In this document: positions 16,182-24,420 of the stretch, piece after piece
Numbering within the stretch: the stretch's first letter is position 1
How the letters are laid out: each line of letters begins with the position of its first letter
NCBI RefSeq assembly: GCF_002177115.1
Contig: NZ_MVAG01000114.1
Span: forward strand, 62,001-126,000
From: Chryseobacterium mucoviscidosis
GTDB lineage: Bacteria; Bacteroidota; Bacteroidia; Flavobacteriales; Weeksellaceae
Direction: 5' to 3'
DNA length: 64,000 nucleotides
Made by a program: the position numbers and the translations under genes
The notes under the pieces: generated by a model
The model's input: only the letters and a program-made list of their open reading frames with translations
Databases searched by the model: none
Told to the model about the DNA's origin: nothing

Positions 16182-16709
16182 ATGCATTTAGAAACACAAA
16201 GACTTATTCTGAGAAAATTTGAAGAAACAGATGCAGAACGTCTGTTTCTCCTCGACTCCGATCCTGAAGTGATGAAATACATCGGAATACCTCCTCTTTC
16301 CGACATCACCGAATCTGAAAATGTAATTAAAATGATTCAGCAGCAATATCTTGATAACGGTGTCGGAAGACTTGCAGTAATTGAAAAAGAAAGCGGACTG
16401 CTGATCGGCTGGAGCGGACTGAAATTAATTACTCAGGAAATAAACGGTTACAATAACATTTACGATCTCGGCTATCGTTTCATCCCGGAATACTGGGGAA
16501 AAGGTTATGCGCTGGAATCGGCAAAAGCTTCGCTTGATTTTGGATTTAATGATCTGAAAGCTGAAACCATTTATGCTCATACCCATTCTGAAAACGAAGG
16601 TTCCAATCATATTTTAAGAAAATTAGGCTTTGAAAAAACCGGCGAATTCACCGAACCGGACGGAATTTGCTTCTGGTATGAACTTCAACATCAAAATTAC
16701 ATCAAATAA
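16182..16709 (+). CDS. GNAT family N-acetyltransferase (RimJ/RimL-like)
   Basis: A 175-residue Acetyltransf_3-type protein. It begins LETQRLILRKFEETDAERLF, as in RimJ/RimL relatives, and has the acetyl-CoA loop FIPEYWGKGYALESAKASL at about residues 103-121 and a downstream HSENEGSNHILRKLGFEKTG. Substrates range from ribosomal protein N-termini to small amines; none can be assigned. It starts 4 bp after the leucine-rich repeat gene, so the two are co-transcribed. Confidence 0.86.
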   Translation: MHLETQRLILRKFEETDAERLFLLDSDPEVMKYIGIPPLSDITESENVIKMIQQQYLDNGVGRLAVIEKESGLLIGWSGLKLITQEINGYNNIYDLGYRFIPEYWGKGYALESAKASLDFGFNDLKAETIYAHTHSENEGSNHILRKLGFEKTGEFTEPDGICFWYELQHQNYIK

Positions 16710-16773
16710 ACATTCAGAATTTTTAATTTTTAATTTTGAATTTCTTTAAATAAAAACAGACAAAATATAAACA

Positions 16774-17565
16774 ATGCAGACACAAAAAGTTATAGACCAT
16801 ATTGTAAACTGGCTGAAAGATTATGCAGTAAAAGCAAAAGTAAACGGATATGTAATCGGAGTTTCGGGAGGTGTGGATTCGGGTGTCGTTTCTACTCTTT
16901 GTGCGATGACAGGGCTTGAAGTTCTGGCTCTGGAAATGCCGATCCGTCAAAAAGCAGATCAGGTAAACAGAGCGCAGGATCATATTGAGGATCTGAAAAA
17001 GAAATTTCCAAACGTAAAATCAGAAACCGTTAACTTAACTCCTGTTTTCGAAAGTTTTGAAAATATTGTCAGCGCACATTCAGAAGGAAATCCTAATAAC
17101 AATCTGGCTCTTGCGAATACAAGATCACGTTTCAGAATGCTGAATTTATATTATTTCGGGCAGCTTCACGGACTTTTGGTGTGCGGAACCGGAAATAAAG
17201 TGGAAGATTTCGGAATTGGTTTCTACACCAAATATGGCGACGGCGGTGTGGATGTTTCTCCAATCGCGGATCTTTACAAAACGGAAGTTTATGAACTGGC
17301 GAGAGCTTTAAATTTAATTGAAAGCATTCAGAATGCGATTCCTACGGACGGACTTTGGGATGCAGAAAGAACGGATGAAGACCAGATCGGGGCAACTTAT
17401 CCTGAACTGGAAAAAATCCAGAAAGAATACGGAACAAAAACAGCAGAAGATTATGAAGGCAGAGACAAAGAAGTTTTCCAGATTTTCGACAGAATGCATA
17501 AAGCGGCAAAACATAAAATGGTTCCGATTCCGATCTGCGATATTCCGGAAGACTGGAGAGCATAA
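16774..17565 (+). CDS. nadE: NH3-dependent NAD(+) synthetase
   Basis: A 263-residue enzyme that amidates deamido-NAD with ATP and ammonia in the last step of NAD synthesis. The ATP-pyrophosphatase loop is GVSGGVDSGVVSTL (about residues 29-42), and GTGNKVEDFGIGFYTKYGDG with VSPIADLYKTEVYELA gives the substrate-binding signature. The N-terminal glutaminase domain of larger NadE proteins is absent, so free ammonia is the nitrogen donor. nadE lying close to gldB-gldC is a common flavobacterial arrangement to my knowledge. Confidence 0.93.
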   Translation: MQTQKVIDHIVNWLKDYAVKAKVNGYVIGVSGGVDSGVVSTLCAMTGLEVLALEMPIRQKADQVNRAQDHIEDLKKKFPNVKSETVNLTPVFESFENIVSAHSEGNPNNNLALANTRSRFRMLNLYYFGQLHGLLVCGTGNKVEDFGIGFYTKYGDGGVDVSPIADLYKTEVYELARALNLIESIQNAIPTDGLWDAERTDEDQIGATYPELEKIQKEYGTKTAEDYEGRDKEVFQIFDRMHKAAKHKMVPIPICDIPEDWRA

Positions 17566-17638
17566 ATTAATGTAACAATTTAAAAGTTTAACAATGTAAC
17601 AATGGATTGCTAAACAGATAGATTGATACATTGAAGTT

Positions 17639-17837
17639 GTTTAAACTATTTCAGAATTAACCGCAAAAGTCACAAAAGATGAATTAAACTTTTATTTAAA
17701 GTTGATTATTATAAAATGAAAAAGTTCACAATAGTTTTTAAAATTTTTGATTTTTATTCTTTTGAGCGTTTTGGTTATTATAGAAATTCGCTTTAAGATT
17801 GTCTTTTGTACTTTTGCGGTTTAATAAAAGTTTAAAC
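17639..17837. mobile_element. MITE-like element, copy B (199 bp, inverted relative to copy A)
   Basis: Ends are gtttaaac at both sides (17639-17646 and 17830-17837). The left arm core, ttaaccgcaaaagtcac then aaaagat, is at 17657-17680, and the right core cttttgtacttttgcggttt is at 17803-17822. Reverse-complementing the interior gives gctcaaaagaataaaaatca and the adjacent ttttaaaaactattgt found in copy A. It occupies most of the 304-bp spacer between nadE and the barnase gene. A short run of gtaacaattta-type repeats at 17573-17603 precedes it. Confidence 0.75.
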
Positions 17838-17869
17838 AAACTTATTATTACATTTTTTAATTTAATACT

Positions 17870-18370
17870 ATGAATGGTAAAATAAGATCTGTATTTTTCA
17901 TTTGTTTAGGGCTTCTTTTCGGGATGTCTGTAATGTACGTTTATAACAACTTCATTGCGGATAAAAAGGAAATTTCCTCTAAAAATCCAATAATTGAATA
18001 CGGCAGTTCTGAGATTTCGGGTTCGGCATATTCGAGTCAGGAATCTATCGATCAGTTGACGGAAGAAAAAAAGGTTATTGCTTATGTTAAAAAAAATCAT
18101 CAGCTTCCTGAGTATTACATCACCAAAAATGAAGCAAGAAAGATAGGCTGGAATCCTTCTAAAGGGAATCTGTGTGAGGTTTTGCCGGGAAAAGCAATTG
18201 GCGGAGATCACTTCAGCAATAGGGAAAGAACATTGCCTGAAGATGAAAAGTATTTTGAAGCTGATGTAAACTATCATTGCGGAAACAGAAATGCAGACCG
18301 GATTGTTTTCACGAAAGACGGCGATGTTTATCTGACGAAAAACCATTATAAGAGTTTTAAAAAGCAGTAG
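17870..18370 (+). CDS. Barnase-type ribonuclease with N-terminal membrane anchor or signal
   Basis: A 166-residue protein. Residues ~8-27 are a hydrophobic signal or anchor. The C-terminal ~100 residues align by eye to Bacillus barnase: HQLPEYYITKNEARKIGWNP, SKGNLCEVLPGKAIGGDHFS and YFEADVNYHCGNRNADRIVF. The catalytic set is present: the base Glu in FEAD, the two Arg of GNRNADRI, and the acid His in KNHYKSF. It should be an active guanyl-preferring RNase, exported or membrane-tethered. A barstar gene follows, and a MITE-like element sits 32 bp upstream. Confidence 0.9.
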   Translation: MNGKIRSVFFICLGLLFGMSVMYVYNNFIADKKEISSKNPIIEYGSSEISGSAYSSQESIDQLTEEKKVIAYVKKNHQLPEYYITKNEARKIGWNPSKGNLCEVLPGKAIGGDHFSNRERTLPEDEKYFEADVNYHCGNRNADRIVFTKDGDVYLTKNHYKSFKKQ

Positions 18371-18376
18371 TTGTTG

Positions 18377-18424
18377 GTCATTGCGAGGAACGAAACTAGC
18401 CTGTGCTTAGCTCCTCGCAATGAC
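18377..18424. repeat. Solo tcattgcgagg hairpin between barnase and barstar genes
   Basis: Arms gtcattgcgagg (18377-18388) and cctcgcaatgac (18413-18424) are perfect 12-bp inverted copies. They are identical to the outer 12 bases of the GIY-YIG element repeats. The 24-base interior has no coding capacity. It starts 7 bp after the RNase stop and could terminate or stabilise the RNase mRNA. Confidence 0.7.
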
Positions 18425-18458
18425 TTACACTCACTGATTTAAAATTAAAAATAAAGTT

Positions 18459-18770
18459 ATGAGTACAATATATATAGATTTTACGGACATCGGAGATTAT
18501 GAAGATCTCTATGCCCAACTGAAAGAAAAGATCAAACTTCCTGAACATTTCGGAGATAATCTGGATGCACTTTCTGATGTAATTACAGGAGAACTGGAAA
18601 TGCCTCTTCATATTGAGTTTGTAAATATGACGGTCGATCAGCTTGAAACTTTTGAAGATCTTCTTCTTACGCTTGAAGACGCTGAGGAAGAAACGGAAGA
18701 CTTCACGTTCACTTATTTTCTCGAACAGTATGAAGATGATGAAGACGATTTAAACGAAGAGGAAGAATAA
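18459..18770 (+). CDS. Barstar family ribonuclease inhibitor
   Basis: A 103-residue acidic protein. The segment LPEHFGDNLDALSDVITGEL (about residues 27-46) matches barstar LPEYYGENLDALWD, retaining the two Asp residues that plug the barnase active site; the neighbouring Trp is Ser here. The C-terminus is extremely acidic (EQYEDDEDDLNEEEE). Its place 88 bp after a barnase-type RNase supports a cytoplasmic antidote role. The tcattgcgagg hairpin in between raises the question of whether it has its own promoter. Confidence 0.9.
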   Translation: MSTIYIDFTDIGDYEDLYAQLKEKIKLPEHFGDNLDALSDVITGELEMPLHIEFVNMTVDQLETFEDLLLTLEDAEEETEDFTFTYFLEQYEDDEDDLNEEEE

Positions 18771-18780
18771 TATAATCTAC

Positions 18781-18808
18781 AACCCGCGGAATAATCTGCG
18801 GTTTTTTT
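18781..18808 (+). terminator. Intrinsic terminator after barstar gene
   Basis: aacccgc and gcggtt form a stem with one bulged C, and are followed by a run of seven T's. Confidence 0.7.
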
Positions 18809-18958
18809 ATGCATTAAAGTTTAATCTTAAAAAAATACCAATAGCAATGATTCATTTCTTAAAATCAAGGCATATTTAAGGCATCTGTGTGGTATTAATA
18901 AATTTTCAATACACTTCACAAATTGTTAACTTTAGATCAAATTAATAGTAAAAAACTT

Positions 18959-19555
18959 ATGATCATTTGTGAAAACCTTTTGTTTTCTCATGGCGCTGAA
19001 CTGCAACACTATAATTCCGGCGATTATGTTTTTAAGGAAGAAAGCACTCCGAAATATTATCTGCAGATAAAAACCGGAACAGTAAAAATAAGCAGCTTTT
19101 TGGAAGACGGCAAAGAATTCATTCATGGAATTCCTTTCGATGGTCATTGCCTCGCCGAAACGTATATTTTCCACAATAAAAAGTATGCTGTAAGCGGAGT
19201 TGCAATTACAGATTGTGAAATCATTAGACTTGAAAAAAATAAATTCTTACAACTTTTATTAGAAAAACCTGAACTTCTTCTCACTATGTATTCTTACACC
19301 GCAGACCGTATGCGTTACAGACACATCACTGCTGCACCGTTTTCGTTCAGAGATCCGATTACAAAGCTTACTCTTATTATGTCTCATGTAAAAGCTCATT
19401 TTGGTTTTGAAGAACAATTTTCCTTTGTGATTCCTTATACAAGACAGCAATTAGCCTCCCTCACAGGAATGCGGATAGAAACCGTAATCCGCGCAATTAA
19501 AAAAATGGAACAGCAGAATATGGTAAAGATCGACAACAGTAAAATTTATATTTAA
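18959..19555 (+). CDS. Crp/Fnr family transcriptional regulator
   Basis: A 198-residue regulator from the ATG at 18959; a TTG at 18923 would add 12 residues but lacks family support. The N-terminal cyclic-nucleotide-binding-like fold spans about residues 5-115 (YNSGDYVFKEESTPKYYLQI, GTVKISSFLEDGKEFIHGIP). The C-terminal winged helix has PYTRQQLASLTGMRIETVIR and AIKKMEQQNMVKIDNSKIYI. No Cys cluster for an Fe-S centre is visible. The signal and targets are unknown. A terminator follows directly. Confidence 0.88.
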   Translation: MIICENLLFSHGAELQHYNSGDYVFKEESTPKYYLQIKTGTVKISSFLEDGKEFIHGIPFDGHCLAETYIFHNKKYAVSGVAITDCEIIRLEKNKFLQLLLEKPELLLTMYSYTADRMRYRHITAAPFSFRDPITKLTLIMSHVKAHFGFEEQFSFVIPYTRQQLASLTGMRIETVIRAIKKMEQQNMVKIDNSKIYI

Positions 19556-19563
19556 AAAACAAA

Positions 19564-19593
19564 AAAATCCTTAACCAAAAAGTTAAGGATTTT
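19564..19593. terminator. Bidirectional intrinsic terminator
   Basis: A perfect 12-bp stem (AAAATCCTTAAC / GTTAAGGATTTT) with a 6-base loop separates the convergent Crp-type gene and pafA. Confidence 0.88.
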
Positions 19594-19617
19594 ATCATTT
19601 ATCTTTAAAGGAAAGTA

Positions 19618-21264
19618 CTATTTTCCAATCACTTCCGTAATCGGATTTCCTACATTTCCGCTTGGAAACTGAATTTTAAGCAATGAAGAAACGGTAGGTG
19701 CAATATCGGTCATGAAGTACGCTTTATTGCTTTCACCATGTTGAATTCCCCATCCCATAAATATTAAAGGAATATGCGAGTCGTAAGAATTCCATACACT
19801 GTGCGTTGTCCCTGTTTTTGAATACGGAGGAAGCATGGAATCATGTGAAATCAACTGAATATCACCACTTCTCTGCCTGTTGATTCCGTTGATGATTCTT
19901 TGCTTGATAGGCTCCGGAATAGAAGCTTCCGAAACTTTATTTACCGGAACAGCATACAAATCTGAAGGATCGCTTTCAATTTCTTTTACCGTGAAATCTA
20001 CAACGTCTTCTAACTTGATATTATTTTCTTTCAGTAATTTTCTGTCGAAATAAATCTGGTAATTATCCACCGCGTTGATTAATTTATCAACCCCGAATTT
20101 TTCTTTTAATTTAAGATTGACGTTTTTATCCATTCCGTCTCCGAAGAAACCTGTGGTGATCTTATGTTCCTGTAAAAAGCCTACAGAATGCGCACCGCCA
20201 TGATCTGCTGAAAGGAAAACCGTATATTGCCCCTTTCCTACTTTAGAATCCAGATAATTGAAAAACTGGGCTAAATCTTTATCAAGTCGTAAATAAACAT
20301 CTTCCACTTCTATAGAATTCGGTCCGAATTTATGTCCTGCATAATCCGTTGATGCCAAATTAATCGCTAACATATCCACCACATCGTCTCCTCCTAATTT
20401 TTCGCCTTCAATTGCGGCTTCCGCTAATTTCAGCGTTAATGTATTTCCGAATGGCGTGTAACGGATATTATCTTTTTTAGCCTGATAATCAGCAGCTAAA
20501 TTGCTGTAAGGAAAAGTAGGCGTTTTGGCACTTCCCAACAATCCTTCCCATGAAGAATTATCCGGAGAACTTTCTGTGTACTGCTCGATGGGAAGCAAGG
20601 TATTCCAGCCATTAGCAACCAATTTATCCGGTAAATCCTGAGAATTGAAGGTTTTTACCCACTGTGGAAGATCATTCATATACCATGAACTTGTGATAAA
20701 GTCTCCTGTGGAATCATCAAACCAGAACGCTCCGTTCGGCGTATGTCCTGCCGGTAAAATAGACGCTCTGTCTTTTAAAGAAACCCCAATTACTTTTCCC
20801 TGAAAGTTGGTCGCAAGTCTCAATTCATCGGTAACTGTGGTAGACCATAGATTTTTCGGAGAATGACTTCCTACTTTGGCGTTGGTTGTTCCTACAGGTT
20901 TTACACTTTCATCTGTAGTACAGTAGACATTTTGCCCTGTTTCCTTATCCGTCCAGTCGTTTCCTGCAATCCCGTGAATTGCCGGAACAGAACCAGTGTA
21001 GATACAAGTGTGTCCTAAAGCTGTAACAGTAGGAACGTAAGGAATATGAACGTTATTTAAAGAATATCCTGTATTTAAAAGTCTTTTGAAGCCGTCGTTA
21101 CCGTATTTGTTATAAAAACGGTATAAATAATCCCACCTCATCTGATCCACAACCAAACCTACTACCAGTTTTGGTCTTTCCAACTGAGAATTTTTGTTCT
21201 TCTGCGCATTGATTGTAATGACGGACAAAAAAGCAGCCGCCGCAACCGAAATTTTCCTAAGCAT
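19618..21264 (-). CDS. pafA: Alkaline phosphatase PafA
   Basis: This 548-residue periplasmic phosphomonoesterase closely resembles PafA of Elizabethkingia meningoseptica in length and sequence. A signal peptide ends at about residue 20 (ITINAQ). The metal/nucleophile motifs are VVGLVVDQMRWDYLY (Asp), VPTVTALGHTCIYTGS (Thr nucleophile), GNDWTDKE (Asn) and VIGVSLKDRASILPAGH (the Lys and Arg that define PafA). LASTDYAGHKFGPNSIEVED and LSADHGGAHSVG supply zinc ligands. It scavenges phosphate from esters and, unlike PhoA, is known to be little inhibited by phosphate. A TAAATTTG -7 box lies 23 bp upstream. Confidence 0.96.
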   Translation of the reverse strand: MLRKISVAAAAFLSVITINAQKNKNSQLERPKLVVGLVVDQMRWDYLYRFYNKYGNDGFKRLLNTGYSLNNVHIPYVPTVTALGHTCIYTGSVPAIHGIAGNDWTDKETGQNVYCTTDESVKPVGTTNAKVGSHSPKNLWSTTVTDELRLATNFQGKVIGVSLKDRASILPAGHTPNGAFWFDDSTGDFITSSWYMNDLPQWVKTFNSQDLPDKLVANGWNTLLPIEQYTESSPDNSSWEGLLGSAKTPTFPYSNLAADYQAKKDNIRYTPFGNTLTLKLAEAAIEGEKLGGDDVVDMLAINLASTDYAGHKFGPNSIEVEDVYLRLDKDLAQFFNYLDSKVGKGQYTVFLSADHGGAHSVGFLQEHKITTGFFGDGMDKNVNLKLKEKFGVDKLINAVDNYQIYFDRKLLKENNIKLEDVVDFTVKEIESDPSDLYAVPVNKVSEASIPEPIKQRIINGINRQRSGDIQLISHDSMLPPYSKTGTTHSVWNSYDSHIPLIFMGWGIQHGESNKAYFMTDIAPTVSSLLKIQFPSGNVGNPITEVIGK

Positions 21265-21286
21265 CCAGTAAAATTTTTATTGACCA

Positions 21287-21294
21287 CAAATTTA
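21287..21294 (-). promoter_or_regulatory. Putative -7 box for pafA
   Basis: The minus strand reads TAAATTTG, a full TAnnTTTG match, 23 bases upstream of the pafA ATG. A good -33 box was not found, and no PhoB-type box is evident. Confidence 0.5.
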
Positions 21295-21361
21295 AGGGTT
21301 TTGAAAGTTTTGATGTGTGAAATTATAATTAATTTTAAAGTTCTAATTTGACTTAATAACT

Positions 21362-22081
21362 ATGAAATATTTTGTGTTGTTTTTAATAGCCTTTCCGTTC
21401 ATAAAATTGTCTGCTCAAAAATATATTCCATTTGATTGTGATGATTTTAATTTCAACATTGAATCCAGTGCAAATACTTCTATAAGATTCATCAATCAGT
21501 CGGATTACTTTTCATCATTAAAAGATACGGTTATATTACCCCAAAAACCGTTAATAAAAGAAAATGAGAAACTTTATACAGAATTTCAGAAAAAATTTCC
21601 TAATAAGATTTCCACTCATTGCATTAAAGCTAAAACTTTTTCCAGAGGAGAAATTTCAGAAACCTCTTATTGTAGTCAAAGACAAAAGATTTTTCTCATT
21701 ACAAAAGAAAAAAATTTTTACATTTTCAAACTGAATGCATTTGAAATTGATGATTTTCTATTATTTAATGAAGATGATGAAACAATATATTTCACAGAAA
21801 ATTATCCGTTAATTCTGGATGAAGGTAAAATTATTTTTGATGTAGGACGCTCTTATCCGGGAAAACAAATCATTAATTATTATCAATTCGAAGATAAAAA
21901 AGTTAAATATGCATCAATTGATCTGCCTTTCGACTATAGAATTACCAAGTACAATATTGTTAAATATTCTAACTATAAAGTAATTACAGAACTTACAAGA
22001 CATCAATTAAAAGAAACTTCTCCTAATTATTTTGAAAAAGACAAAGATGTATTTTGCAAAAAATTCATGATCATCAATTGA
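21362..22081 (+). CDS. Hypothetical exported protein
   Basis: A 239-residue protein with a signal peptide (MKYFVLFLIAFPFIKLSA, then Q). The mature region is rich in Lys, Phe and Asn and in alternating beta-type segments, and it has a few Cys (FDCDDFNF, THCIKAKTF, SYCSQRQK, VFCKKF). I recognise no family or motif. It is divergent from pafA with 97 bp between and stands alone. The predicted location is the periplasm or outside the cell. Confidence 0.6.
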   Translation: MKYFVLFLIAFPFIKLSAQKYIPFDCDDFNFNIESSANTSIRFINQSDYFSSLKDTVILPQKPLIKENEKLYTEFQKKFPNKISTHCIKAKTFSRGEISETSYCSQRQKIFLITKEKNFYIFKLNAFEIDDFLLFNEDDETIYFTENYPLILDEGKIIFDVGRSYPGKQIINYYQFEDKKVKYASIDLPFDYRITKYNIVKYSNYKVITELTRHQLKETSPNYFEKDKDVFCKKFMIIN

Positions 22082-22161
22082 TTCTGATGCAATGATCAAA
22101 TTTCAGAATTTACAAAATATTATTTTCACGTAATTTCTTTAAAAAACACTTTCATTATTTT

Positions 22162-22192
22162 ATTGAAATTAAATCAATTTTAATTAGCTTTG
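22162..22192 (+). promoter_or_regulatory. Bacteroidetes-type promoter upstream of the 107-residue membrane protein
   Basis: ATTG at 22162-22165 (three of four to TTTG) and TAGCTTTG at 22185-22192 are 19 bp apart. The predicted start is about 45 bases before the ATG at 22242. Confidence 0.6.
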
Positions 22193-22241
22193 AAATTAAC
22201 GTAAAAACACAACTTATTGCATCTCAAAAACATTTCTAATC

Positions 22242-22565
22242 ATGAAAATTATCAGACCTTTTCTTTTTTCGGTATCTCTGTTGTTATTCGGTTGGCTGTT
22301 CATCAGCAATATCAACCTCATTAATGTTGCAGCAACGCTGAATGAAGCCGAAATCAATTCTGAAGTGGGAAAGGTAAATGCTTTCAGTAATATAGATCAG
22401 CTTAAGAAATTTACCATTGAAAAGATCAATTATCTGGAAGTGATTCGGGAAAGATTTTCGGAAAATGCCATGATACGAATTGTTGTGATTTCCGTTCTTG
22501 TTATGATTCAGATTTTGCTGTACGCCACAAAAAGCAGATTTCATGCCCAGAATTCTAAATTTTAA
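22242..22565 (+). CDS. Small membrane protein of unknown function
   Basis: A 107-residue protein with an N-terminal hydrophobic segment (about residues 5-27) and a second one near the C-terminus (about 78-95, IRIVVISVLVMIQILLYATK). The ~50-residue loop between them is polar and contains EINSEVGKVNAFSNIDQLKK. Both ends are likely cytoplasmic, with a periplasmic loop. No family was recognised. It lies 3 bp before a GNAT gene and is certainly co-transcribed with it. Confidence 0.6.
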   Translation: MKIIRPFLFSVSLLLFGWLFISNINLINVAATLNEAEINSEVGKVNAFSNIDQLKKFTIEKINYLEVIRERFSENAMIRIVVISVLVMIQILLYATKSRFHAQNSKF

Positions 22566-22568
22566 TTC

Positions 22569-23105
22569 ATGGAAATCAGAAAACTAAAAATATTTGAAGA
22601 AAATTTCATTCCTGATCCTGATTATAAAAGCTACGAAACTGAAAAGATTTTTGTGGTTTCAACCATCGAAACCGCAAATTCTTTTGAATTTAATCTGAGA
22701 GAAAAAAATCAATATTATAAAAAGATTGAGAATCCGAAAATTGATGACATTACCTGTTTTAATGATCTTATTCAGCAAGGTCATTCATTCGGCATTTTTG
22801 ATGATGAAAAGCTTTGCGGATGGATCATCTGCGACTACCGAAAGAAAAACAACAGTCTTTTTATTGAAGATATCTGGATCAATAAGGAGTTGAGAAGACA
22901 GAATCTCGGGAGGTTACTGATCAAAAATATCAACCGTAAAGCCCGGAATCTGCAATGCAGAATTGTGGAAGCGGAACTTAGCAATACCAATTATCCTGCA
23001 ATAAAATTTTTTCTGAAAGCCGGATTTCAATTTACAGGAATTAATACAAAATTATACAACAACTCCACTGAAACGGCTTTGTTTATGAGTTTTGATTTGA
23101 TTTAA
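22569..23105 (+). CDS. GNAT family N-acetyltransferase
   Basis: A 178-residue protein. An N-terminal ~75 residues of unclear type precede a GNAT core: SFGIFDDEKLCGWIICDYRK, then IEDIWINKELRRQNLGRLLI with the acetyl-CoA loop (RRQNLG), then VEAELSNTNYPAIKFFLKAG followed by F. The pyrophosphate loop deviates slightly from Q/R-x-x-G-x-G/A (RRQNLGR). Substrate unknown. It is translationally close to the membrane protein upstream. Confidence 0.8.
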   Translation: MEIRKLKIFEENFIPDPDYKSYETEKIFVVSTIETANSFEFNLREKNQYYKKIENPKIDDITCFNDLIQQGHSFGIFDDEKLCGWIICDYRKKNNSLFIEDIWINKELRRQNLGRLLIKNINRKARNLQCRIVEAELSNTNYPAIKFFLKAGFQFTGINTKLYNNSTETALFMSFDLI

Positions 23106-23190
23106 TCAATCTTTATTTTCTATTGAAATTTAACTTATCCACAATTTTTTAAAAGTTACCCACAAACAACTAACAATTCTAGAACCGCTA

Positions 23191-23946
23191 ATGATTACAA
23201 AAGCTTACATTCAGGAGTACGGCAATGGTAAAACAGAACCTGAATTTCTGGAGGTAAGAACTGTTTTGGAATCTAGAGGAGTTGACTGCGAATTTTTTAC
23301 CATCAAAAAATTACATCGAAATCACATCCAGCTTAGTGAAGAAACACTGATTGTCGGAGATCACTCAGCAATGGTATATATTTTCAAAAGATTGGGGATC
23401 ACTCCATTCACCTCATCTTACCCTCAAAGTTTAAGGCATTATTTAAAGCGAAGTGTTTGGGAAACAACTGTGAAAAAACTCATGATGCAAAGTCATGAAG
23501 AATCTTTAAACACTTTTGTAAAACCGAAATTTAAAACCAAGCTTTTCACAGGATTTGTCATCAATTCACAACATGATCTTCTCCGCCTTGAATCATTTTC
23601 AAAAGAGACGGCGTTATTCTGTTCATCAACCGTTGAATGGCTTTCTGAGTTTCGGGTTTTCGTGAATCATTCTGAAATCGTGGGAATAAAAAATTACAGT
23701 GGCAACGAAAATCTTCAGTTGGATATGGATATGGTAAAAACTGCCATTAAAGATTTTGAAAATTCACACGAAAGAACAGATGCTTATGGAATAGATTTCG
23801 GAATTCTGAGCAGTGGAGAAACTGCATTAGTTGAATGGAATGATGGTTTTGCATTGGGTTCTTATGGTTTGGACAAGGATATTTATACGGATCTTTTAAT
23901 AAACAGATGGAAAGAACTCTTTAGCATTTCAAACCTTAATTTATAG
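23191..23946 (+). CDS. ATP-grasp domain protein (DUF4343-like)
   Basis: A 251-residue protein related to small ATP-grasp proteins of the DUF4343 type. The N-terminal half has FFTIKKLHRNHIQLSEETLI and VGDHSAMVYIFKRLG. The C-terminal nucleotide site includes EWLSEFRVFVNHSEIVGIKN (the R-x-F strand) and DAYGIDFGILSSGETALVEW followed by NDGFALGSYGL. These proteins are presumed carboxylate-amine ligases that act on peptides or small molecules, but reactions are not established. It is monocistronic. The preceding 85 bp contain a ttatccaca, which is too little to call an origin-type DnaA cluster. Confidence 0.72.
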   Translation: MITKAYIQEYGNGKTEPEFLEVRTVLESRGVDCEFFTIKKLHRNHIQLSEETLIVGDHSAMVYIFKRLGITPFTSSYPQSLRHYLKRSVWETTVKKLMMQSHEESLNTFVKPKFKTKLFTGFVINSQHDLLRLESFSKETALFCSSTVEWLSEFRVFVNHSEIVGIKNYSGNENLQLDMDMVKTAIKDFENSHERTDAYGIDFGILSSGETALVEWNDGFALGSYGLDKDIYTDLLINRWKELFSISNLNL

Positions 23947-24420
23947 AGTTATTTTTTATTTATCCTTTATTATTAAATTCAACCGCTTTTAAGCTCGGAA
24001 TGGTGTTTAAATTTATCTAATCTTTAATTTCACTCAGCTCAAATTCCATTTTTTTGACAGTAAAAATTGCGGACAGTGACTTTCTGATAAAAAACAAACA
24101 TCAATATTTTCTTATTTTTCACTGAATTCTTTAGTAAAAAAAGCACTTTTAACAGGTTTAAAATTAAAAAATTATAGATTTCATATTTAATCACATAAAT
24201 AATTACATTTAAATTATTTATATCTTTTATATTATATGATTAATAAAAAAGTCGTAAAAAAGCACATTTTTGACATTTTCACAAATTCAAAAAATAGTGA
24301 TTTAACATAATTAAATACACTTTTTTGTGAATTAAACAAACATTTATAACAAAATAACTAATAAAATATTAATAATTTATCATATTATTTATATATTTAC
24401 AATTGTAAAAAAATATGATA
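23947..24420. other. AT-rich 474-bp spacer upstream of the lectin pair
   Basis: I see no gene, hairpin terminator or recognised repeat. The last ~250 bases are very AT-rich with many tttat and aaata runs. An atatatttac at 24390-24399 is a weak TAnnTTTG-like element just upstream of the first lectin gene. The unusual length suggests a regulated promoter region. Confidence 0.4.

Noticed and set aside
18923..18958. TTG start for the Crp/Fnr regulator
   Set aside because: The ATG at 18959 gives the usual family opening; the extra 12 residues have no counterpart I know.
23101..23190. Replication-origin signal (ttatccaca near 23142)
   Set aside because: A single DnaA-box-like word without a cluster, AT-unwinding layout or dnaA neighbour.
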